Assembly: GCA_000231825.2 (NCBI GenBank) | Contig: JH720338.1 | Location: 297,339-361,338, forward strand | Length of the DNA: 64,000 nt | Direction of reading: 5' to 3' | From: Tetrahymena elliotti 4EA | Lineage: Eukaryota; Ciliophora; Oligohymenophorea; Hymenostomatida; Tetrahymenidae | Shown here: in pieces, positions 27,539-36,078 of the stretch | Layout: every line of letters begins with the position of its first letter | Position numbering within the stretch: the first letter of the stretch is position 1 | Notes under the pieces: generated by a model | What the model was told of the DNA's origin: nothing | The model's database searches: none | The model's input: the letters and a program-made list of their open reading frames with translations, nothing else | Made by a program: the position numbers and the translations under genes

Positions 27539-28153
27539 AATTTCAGACATGGTGTCAGAGTTTCTAATGATGAAAATTAATACATATTAAATAAATAAGA
27601 AATATTAGGTAATATTTTGGTTGAATTTAGCTCTAATTATGACGACCAATTTAATACAAGGCAAACGTAAGCTGTTAATATATTATAATATTCATATTTA
27701 AATTATCATTATTGGTTAATAAAAGGGTTTGTTCAAAAAAGAAAGTTTTGTCAGAAATTACATAAATTATTTTAAAATGATTTGATAGGTGAAGTAGTCA
27801 TATTATTTATTTATCAATCATAGTAGTACTTTCCAGATGTTTCATCGTTGATGCTAAAACATAAGCTTATATATAATAAATTTTAATTGCTAAATTTTTT
27901 GCTGAAAAGGAATGATTTTTTTCAAATTATTTAATCTAATTCCACACAAATATTGGTTCTACTTATATTTGTAATACCAACTACAATTGTAAACAAAGAG
28001 TATGAATTATATTTTCCATTTCCCATTAAAAAATATTATAAAAATACAAAATTTTCATGCTCAAAAAAAAATTACATGTATAATACTGAGTTCAAATAAA
28101 TAGCTCTATGGAAATTTTAGAGGATTGTTTATGTTTTAGATAAAGAGACATGA
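27539..28153 (+). other. Unassigned open frame of about 204 codons, doubtful
   Basis: In code 6 this frame is open from just after a TGA to TGA 28151-28153. It has no ATG near its start. It contains stretches such as YSYLNYHYWLIKGFVQKRKF and ALWKFQRIVYVLDKET. In AT-rich DNA with only TGA as stop, open frames of this size arise often by chance, so openness alone is weak. It could be a degraded gene whose Trp codons became TGA, since the frame also extends upstream through two TGAs. No family was recognised. Confidence 0.2.
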
Positions 28154-29813
28154 TTAAAATCTAAAATTATGAAGATTAAAGATCCTTAAAAGGTCCAGCA
28201 ACACTATTTTTTCATCAAAAGATCAAATAATCATAGGTGGGAGATTTTTTAAAAAAATTGAGGGAATTCTTAAAATAGCTGTTTCTTATTTTGATTTGTT
28301 GGTTCATATTTAAAGAAAAGGAATTTACTCAATTAATTTATAATAAAATTTTTGATACATTCATCGATTCATGTTTAATGAAATCATCGATTAGTTAGTT
28401 GGTAAAAAGAAAAGATTTGTTATTTATTTCAAAATTATTAATTTGTTTTAATAAATCAAAGAAATCCCAACCAACATTCATGATTGCATTTAATCATCCC
28501 ATCCCACCCAACCCAACGGTAAATTACAAACAAACTATAAATTAGCTGAGAATTTCAGTAATTCTAATTTGTATTTAATCTATCTAAACAATATAAAAGA
28601 CTATCTTATTTAATTCTTATAAATAATCATTTCAACAAGAGGAAATATTAGTCCTCAGAATAAGTTTCATTTATTATGACTGTCTCCAATTTGCTAAGGA
28701 GAAAACCATTTTTATTTTATGAGACTTTAAATAGATAAGCATTTAGATTAAAGGAATGATTTTACTATTTAAACTGCATATAATAAAGGAACAAGCAAGT
28801 TTCCCCAACAAATAAAAGTAGTAATTAATTTAAGATTATTATAGTTAAAGGCTTACTTGACTTTGGTTACTATAAATTGCTTCTTTTCTTTTAATAATTT
28901 ATTAATTTACAACCTCTCTCTCTAAATTTAGAAGAAAGCCATTCAATTTATAAAATTTTTTAATTTACTCAGAATTTATTTACTACCATTAAGAAAATAT
29001 AATTATAAAAAAGCTATGAGTGTTTGTGTGTGAGTGATTGCTTATTAACGAATTAATTAATTTATTTGCTCAAGTTTTTTGTTTTTATATCATGAGTTCT
29101 ATGTTCCATAAATCTTTTTTAATTTGTGGCTTATCTGTCGATTTCCTTAGGGCTTACAAATAAATTCAGTATCAAACAAAATTTTAAAATAGCAAATACT
29201 ATGCATTTTATTTTATGTCTAAGCTGGAAAACTGATCATGAATATTTACTTGCATACATAACCACAAAGAAAAATACATTCTAACAATATATTTAGCTTC
29301 TGAATATTTATTATGAGATAATAAGCTTTGATAAGGGATGACGCCTGTGCTTTAAATATGGATAGGACATCAGTTAAGATATATCAAGAAATGGATTTTT
29401 TTGCTTTGATTTTTATCTATTAGCTAGCTTGCTAAGTATAATATAAATGTGTCTGAAAAATTGTAAAAGTGAGGCGAATTATCAAATTTATGTGACGTGT
29501 TGTGAATCTTTAATTAAATCCATGAGATTTCCATACAAAATCCTTCAATTTATATTAATAATCTAAAAAAAGAAGAGTGCGTAACTAGTTGCGAAAGTGA
29601 CGATCTCTGCCCACAAATTAAATTTTGGCATGAAGAAAAAAAATTGAAATTAAGTTACTTCTGAATATCCCTAAGTATAAATCCAAGAGTATTTTGTAAA
29701 TTACAAAAAGAATAATTAATTAAATTTTAAATAATAAAATAAAAACTAGACAAAAAAATAACTAACTACAAACAAAATAGCTTCAAAAAAAAGAAAGGAT
29801 TTATTTAACAAAA
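28154..29813. other. Intergenic, upstream region of the four-TM gene
   Basis: No gene seen. It holds a short C-rich island near 28497-28518, unusual in this base composition. At about 29437-29560 it contains the segment shared with the region upstream of the pseudogene at 19201, the best candidate for a conserved promoter piece. An A-rich leader precedes the ATG at 29814. Confidence 0.5.
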
Positions 29814-30782
29814 ATGGGTATATAATTAAAACCTCAACAATACAGAGTAACAACTGCAATCCTCTTCATAATCAGTCTTACTTTCTGTGCCGCTATGATT
29901 GGGTTAGTTGCATCTTATTGGAAGTAGAGAGTCGATACTTGCCATGATCTCAATATTGACAATTAGACCGATTGCAAGCAAAGAACTCATGATTACTTGT
30001 TTGATGGATATCGTAACATCACAAATAAATTCTTCGTTGATTGCTTCAATCTTGCAATTAACCTCATCGGTCTTGGCATTATCAGCTACGCCTACCAAAA
30101 AGTCCCCAAAACTGCCTAACATATTTTAGTTTTAATCCTCTTAGCCCTCTCTACCTGGAGTTTGGCTTGCACAATTAAGTCTATAGATGAAGAAGATAAG
30201 CTCGATAAATAAGTTGTTTAAAGATAAACTTCTGTTTTAATTGAGTTACAAACTGGAGAAGCAGCCGTAGCTTCTGCATAAGTATCTGTAAAAGCTTATT
30301 AAACTTTGTTAACTAATCTTTAAACTTAAAAAACTGGAGCTGAAGCTAATCCTTAAGTTGCAGCAATATTACAAAAATAAGCGTCAGGACAAACACTTTC
30401 ATAACAAGAACAAGCTGGATTAACCTCGTATAATGCTTTATTAGCTGGTATAGCTTCAACAAATGGTGCTATAACTCTTTTCAATAAAGCCATTTCAGGT
30501 GGTTAAGCTAAATTCCCTGTTGCTGTTGATGCTACTGCAAGCTTACAAAGATTACATGATAAATACTAAAATTACAGAAAATCTTGTATGGCATTAGTCT
30601 TGATCAACTTCGTTAGCCTTTTGCTTATTGCCATGTTTAATATCTTTTCCTTCCCTGGTGAATTAAATAAAATCGAAAGTGCTAAACTTGATTAAGTTAT
30701 TACAACAAATGGTTTTGAAAATGTTGCTTTGAAAAAGGCCCCTTCCAGCGGTATTGAAATGAATGCTTAGAATGTCATGTGA
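29814..30782 (+). CDS. Four-TM tetraspanin-shaped membrane protein (322 aa)
   Basis: Single-exon gene from ATG 29814 to TGA 30780-30782. Predicted TM helices lie at about residues 13-34, 73-94, 103-121 and 257-280. This gives a short first loop with paired Cys (C43 and C54) and a long Ala/Gln/Thr-rich loop of about 135 residues between TM3 and TM4. That is the tetraspanin layout, but the CCG motif of true tetraspanins is absent. The block YLFDGYRNITNKFF at the start of TM2 and the C-terminal IEMNAQNVM are shared with the gene at 34274, proving common descent. Codon use (many GCT, ACT, GGT, GTC) looks like a well-expressed gene. I do not recognise a named family; it is a surface or organelle membrane protein by inference. 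Confidence 0.85.
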
Positions 30783-33700
30783 GAGTGCAAGCAAAAAATA
30801 AATTTAAAAAGAATATGACATAAGCTCATTTGCTTGATAAATAAATAGTATTTGGTAAAAACAAACTTAGTTACTTACTTGACAAACTAAACTAACTGAC
30901 TATTTAAGAAAAAAAAAGTTGTAGTAAAAGCAAATAAATTTCTCTCTCATTTATATTAAACCCTATATTAAATATCATTCTTATCAATTTTAAAAAAGTA
31001 TAAAATATCTCACCTAAAATGAATTAATCAATTCAATGTCTTAATTCACTTTCATTCAAATTGTATTATATATTTACACCCTTACTTTGCTTTTTTCTTA
31101 TTCCTCACTCGCTTACATTCTCATATTAATATTTTCATCAATTTATTTCTTAAGTTTTTTCAAACAAATTTTGTGTCTAAAACTTAATTCAAATGTTAGT
31201 TATGTTAATTTGCTAATCTGATCAAGCATTTAAATAAATCTAATCTTTATCAGATATTAAGTAAAAATAGCAAACAAATATGCTTTTTAATAAATTTTCA
31301 TATTTAACCAATTTTATTTGTTTTTAAATTCTTATTGAAAGTATTAAGTGAAAAAATCATTTTCTTTTTTAAATATAAATGCATTTTTTTAATCTAAAAT
31401 TGTTTAGAATTATTTTGAGTTAAAGTTATCAGTATCGAATTAATTAATTGGGTCTACAAAAAATTTATTATCAATATCCATAATTTTTGCTGATGCTAAA
31501 ATATGTAAGCAAATATTAATTAAATAGTATTAGCGTTATGTAATTTTTGATCCATCAAAATCCCTTTTTAGATAAAAAATAATTATCAATTTTATTATTT
31601 TAACTATTTTTCATGCTATTTAATATGAACTTTTACAATTTTATAAAAAATGTCTACAAATTTCCCATTTCTTTCAAAAGCTAGCTGCTGAAAAATTAAT
31701 CTAAAATTAGTATTAGAAAAATAAGTCAATAAAAATAGATAGTTATAAAGAGAATATGACTCAATAAATTTTGCAAGTCTTATTAACAATGGGTTAAATA
31801 ATGACTCAATAAAAAATAAAATGAATTGAAATGTTAATATATATATATGTATGTATAGTACCCTAGGGTACTGCCTGTTCGGCTACATACAGTTTTACAG
31901 TTTACAGTTTTATATATGTTAATATTCCAAATACTGAATTAAAAAATACTTTTAAAAAAATGGTTGGAGATGTGGTATAAAAAATTATAAATTATTTTTG
32001 AATTATTAATTTTGCCATCTTTTCAATTTAATAAAAATAAAATGAGCAACACTTAAATGCTGGGTTAAAAAACATTGAGCTTTTAAGTATTATCAAATTT
32101 TGTTTAACTCATTTATTTATCTTTATTTTAGGATCTATTACTTACTCAATTTATTCTAAATGCTAAATAAGTTACAACGCGATTGACCCATTTCAAAGTT
32201 CAATCTATTTTTTTAAGATAAATTAGAATATTTTCAACTTGTTTCAAAATAAGTTAATTTCATTTTTTTAAATAATTATATTGATTTTACTAATATCATT
32301 TATAAAATTTGTCAACAAAAAAGATTAAAGAAAATTTTTCAATAATTTCTATTTTGATTATTCTGTAAATAGATACTCTTTATAGTTAAAATTTCAGAAA
32401 ATTTCACCTTAATATATGGTATTTAAACTATTGATTATCACTCACATTCATCAATTCTTTAAATTGATCACTCAAATTTAAATCTCCATTTAATTAAAAA
32501 GGGGTAAAAACTTTCTTAGTTTACTATATTTTATAGAACCAGAGAATTTCTATTTTAATGTTTTTATATCAACAGTGAACTAGAATAGATATTTAGATAC
32601 TTACTAACTTAAAAAAAATCAACAATAAAAGCAATAATTTAAATTAACTTAATTTTGATTATATGTTTTTAAGATTGATTTTTTCTGCTGCAGTAAATTA
32701 AAAATTGAGAAATTCTCACAATAAATTTAAATGAAATGTTACTAAATATCTTCTTGATAAATTTAATAAAATGGCTCTAAAAATATTAATAAGAAAGTAA
32801 TTGCTTATAAAAGCATTTAAGTATTGATATTCAATATAAATTAAAGGTGATAGATAAGACATTGAAAGTTTTGAATACAAACATGACAATATTACAAAAT
32901 AATGCTTATAATATTTAATCTGATGCAATGGGCTGGTTTAAGTGACAAAATTCAACTTTACGTACATTGAATTTATAATTCGTAAAATGAATAGTATTTC
33001 AAAAGTTTTTAATTTAAAACAAGCAAACCCACCTTTTTACTGTTTCTGAAATATGAAAAAACCTTTTTCAATAGTCCAAGAGAGATCTTTTTTGATGTAA
33101 ATGTTTTATTTTCATGGTAAATTATTATTGATCTATCAAGAGATTTTTGAGAGAAAGTTTTTCTTTAAATTCCTTAAAATAAAAAAAGCTAAAAATAACA
33201 AAGTATTTTTTCTAATCATTACTTTTCTAATGATTTACTCACTAATTCTGTTGTTTTTACTTCTAGTGTACAATTTTTTATAATATTTGAATCAGATTGA
33301 TTGATAGATGTGTGTGTTTATGTAGGACTATTATTAGATTTTGATCTCAACTGAGCCTTAATATAATTTAGTGGTATTTCTTATTTATTTGATATGAATA
33401 AATAAAGTAAATCAAGCAAATTTACATTTAATTAGAAAGGTCATGATAAAAAGTAGTTGAATCTTTACCAATAATCTTGATTAAATTCTTTTATGTCTAT
33501 AAAGTAATACTTTAATCAAATAAAAAATTGACCACTAAATCAAACCCACTTAAAAAGGAAATTATTATATAAAAATATCAATATAATATTCCTCCTAACT
33601 CCATAATACTTAAATTTTTTCATTCAAGAGCTAGTCAACTTTTACATACTAAAAAATACTCTAAATTCATTAAAACGTAAATTCATTTTGATCAATTTGC

Positions 33701-34273
33701 TGAATTCATGCGTATAAATATATGTCTGCTTGTAAATGATGTATAAAACTAATCTAAAAGGACTTTAGTAGATTAATAACTTAAACAAATTAAATTTTTT
33801 GGAAATTTATGAGGATAAAAATTGAAGATAGAATCGAAAAAAATTACATTTCACTTACAAAAAATATAATCAGAATTATTATTTCATCAGAGGTATTTGT
33901 CAGCAGAGAAGATGAAATATAAATAGTACTTTGCTAATTAATCTAATGGGAAAAAATTAATCCCCACCTGCTAATCATAATTGCCTCACAACGATTTAAT
34001 TGACATATGACTAATTAGAACGAATTCAAAAAAAATTGATATCAAATTTATTAATACACATTCAAGCCAAACGATTATAGTCTAGTCACTCCTTACTAAT
34101 TTATCATATTATTATAATCTTTCACAACTACTCTATTATCAATCAGTCTACAAAATAATTGTCCTTTAAAAAACTTTATCAGACTTTATCTCAACATATA
34201 ATTTAAATTAAAATTATAAAAAGTAGAAACAAAAAATAAACAAACAAACAAATAAAAAATAAAATCAATAGAA
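30783..34273. other. Intergenic, contains the nested-palindrome element
   Basis: About 3.5 kb separating the two four-TM genes. Apart from the palindromic element at 31831-31925, only AT-rich DNA was seen. Standard-code ORFs near 32716-32928 and 33101-33283 have no protein-like support. The last 50 bases are an A-rich leader with CAAA repeats before the ATG at 34274. Confidence 0.5.
31831..31925. repeat. GC-richer nested palindrome flanked by 10-bp direct repeats
   Basis: ATGTTAATAT occurs at 31831-31840 and again at 31916-31925. Between them the stems GTATGTA (about 31849-31855) and TACATAC (31884-31890) enclose two hairpins: the perfect 16-bp palindrome AGTACCCTAGGGTACT (31857-31872) and the stem-loop GCC-TGTTC-GGC (31873-31883). 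This could fold as a three-way junction. An ACAGTTT repeat follows. Composition is far more GC-rich than the surrounding kilobases. It could be a small mobile-element relic with target duplication or a structured RNA; neither is proven. Confidence 0.6.
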
Positions 34274-35233
34274 ATGGCAAACTACAGACCTGTCGAAATA
34301 GGCCTTTTAGTACTGTTATTAGCTTTCACTGCTACTAACATCGGTCTTGAAGGTAGATACTTAATGAAGAGATTACAAATTTGCAATTCTCTCAATTTAG
34401 ATAACTGCACTGAACAAAAAAATAGCTATCTCTTTGATGGATTCAGAAACTTGACAATGAAATTTTTTGCTGACTGCATTAACTTAGGTTTTATCATAGG
34501 TTCTTTCTTTGCAGTTATTTTTGTCAAAAAGCAATACGCTCCTAATGTTTCTCGTGTTTTGTTTGTTATAATCCTTGCTCTCACTTTAATGAGCTTAGGT
34601 ACTGGTGTCAGATCTATTGACTAAGAAGATGATTACAACAAAGATTCTTATGGTCCTAAATTAGAAAAATACTGCACTGCATAATCAGTATATGATTCAA
34701 ACTTATCTACCTACTAATCCAGCCTTGATTAATATAATAAGCTTACTAGTATCACTTAATTACAAGCTATTTAGCAATAATTTGCATCAGGTGATCCAAC
34801 TGAATATGTTAAAGCTAAAGGTTATTTAGACCTTGTTTCTAATTATCCTAAATTTACTGATGCAACTAAAGTTCAATCATCTTAAGGTGTTGTTGGTATA
34901 ATTGAAGGAGGGGCTAAACTTAAGACTGCAAAAGATTAATTAGATGCTGCTATCCCTCAAGTTAAACTAGCCAACAAAGCCTGCCCAGAAATAACAGACT
35001 TCAAAAATATATATGAAAGATATAGAAATTCAGTTGTTGCCTTAGTCATAATTAACTTTGTCTGGGCCTACACCTTAGTTCTACAATCATTTTTTAGATG
35101 GAATAATGAATAAGAAGAAAATAATAGAGTTAAACTTACTGGTACTGATCTCAGACTTTAAGACGCTAAATCAAATGATCTCTTAAAGAATCCTAACACA
35201 GATATTGAAATGAATGCTTAAAATGCTATGTGA
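34274..35233 (+). CDS. Four-TM tetraspanin-shaped membrane protein, second copy (319 aa)
   Basis: Single-exon gene from ATG 34274 (MANYRPVEIGLLVLLLAF) to TGA 35231-35233. TM helices lie at about residues 7-24, 62-83, 95-113 and 253-274. The first loop has paired Cys (CNSLNLDNC) and the block YLFDGFRNLTMKFFADC. The long TM3-TM4 loop here carries two Cys (EKYCTAQS and NKACPEI) that could pair, again as in tetraspanins, though no CCG motif exists. The C-terminus IEMNAQNAM nearly matches IEMNAQNVM of the gene at 29814, an unusually conserved tail that could be a sorting or binding signal. It faces the minus-strand B-box gene tail to tail. Function is unknown. Confidence 0.85.
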
Positions 35234-36078
35234 CTTATAGTAAGAAATAACTACTTCCTTCAATAATTAATTTATAAAATAAATAAATAAATAAGTTTTT
35301 CTTTGTAATATATTGATAATTTATTATCAGCTTCATTTATATTTTATTTTCTTTCGTTTGTTTGTTTACACAATAACAAACATTCTCACCTAATTAACTA
35401 ATCCAATCCTACTTACTATTTATTTTTTTAATTTCTCAAATTATTTCATTTATTAAATTTATTCTGAAATATTTATTTGAACAATCTTGAATAAATTATT
35501 TTGAAAACTATTTTAAATACTTTTGAGACTCAAAATAAACAATTCATTTAAAATGTAGAAAAACGTTATGATAAAATATTTTCAGGATGATAATTTTAAA
35601 TAAAAATGAAAAATTTCATCAACTAATTCTAATGAAAGGGATACATTTAAATGTAAAATATTAGAAAAAATTGTTTCAAATTTTTTTTTTCATATTTTTG
35701 ATTTTTTTTTGTTGGCTAATAATCAAAAAAAGTATTGAATTTTTCTTTATTGAAATACAAAAATTTAGGAAAATTCTACTAGTTCAGCTATTCATGATTT
35801 TTTTATTATTTTCAGTATTTTAATTATCTTACACAAATTTATGATTAGAATGAGCGAAAGATTACATACAACTCACTCACTTAAAGAATAAATTAATTAA
35901 TAGAAAGTTTACTCTTAGATCATACAATATATTCTTATGATATCAAATATTAAGAAAGATATGTATTATTCAATGTTTTGGAAAAATTATGAATAGATTC
36001 TATTCATAAATCAATTAATTTAAAGGATCAGATCCACTTTTCTCGGTTAAAGTATTTTTATTTAAGTATGTTTTTAAG
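35234..36078. other. Convergent intergenic region
   Basis: Tail-to-tail spacer between the four-TM gene (plus) and the B-box micro-exon gene (minus). It contains AT-rich 3' UTR-like DNA and no coding-like frame. The exact minus-strand gene end is uncertain and could lie a little lower. Confidence 0.5.

Noticed and set aside
28497..28518. Internal telomere-like repeat
   Set aside because: The Tetrahymena telomere is a regular C4A2 repeat. This run is irregular and only 22 bp long.
29904..30129. Overlapping standard-code ORFs on both strands
   Set aside because: Both are out of frame with the clear 322-aa code-6 gene at 29814-30782.
31831..31925. Rho-independent bacterial terminator or CRISPR repeat
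   Set aside because: The genome is eukaryotic (code 6, introns), and there is a single copy with no spacer pattern.
32716..33283. Two short ORFs in the intergenic region
   Set aside because: Short, hydrophobic and AT-driven, with no start context, homologue or paralogue in the window.
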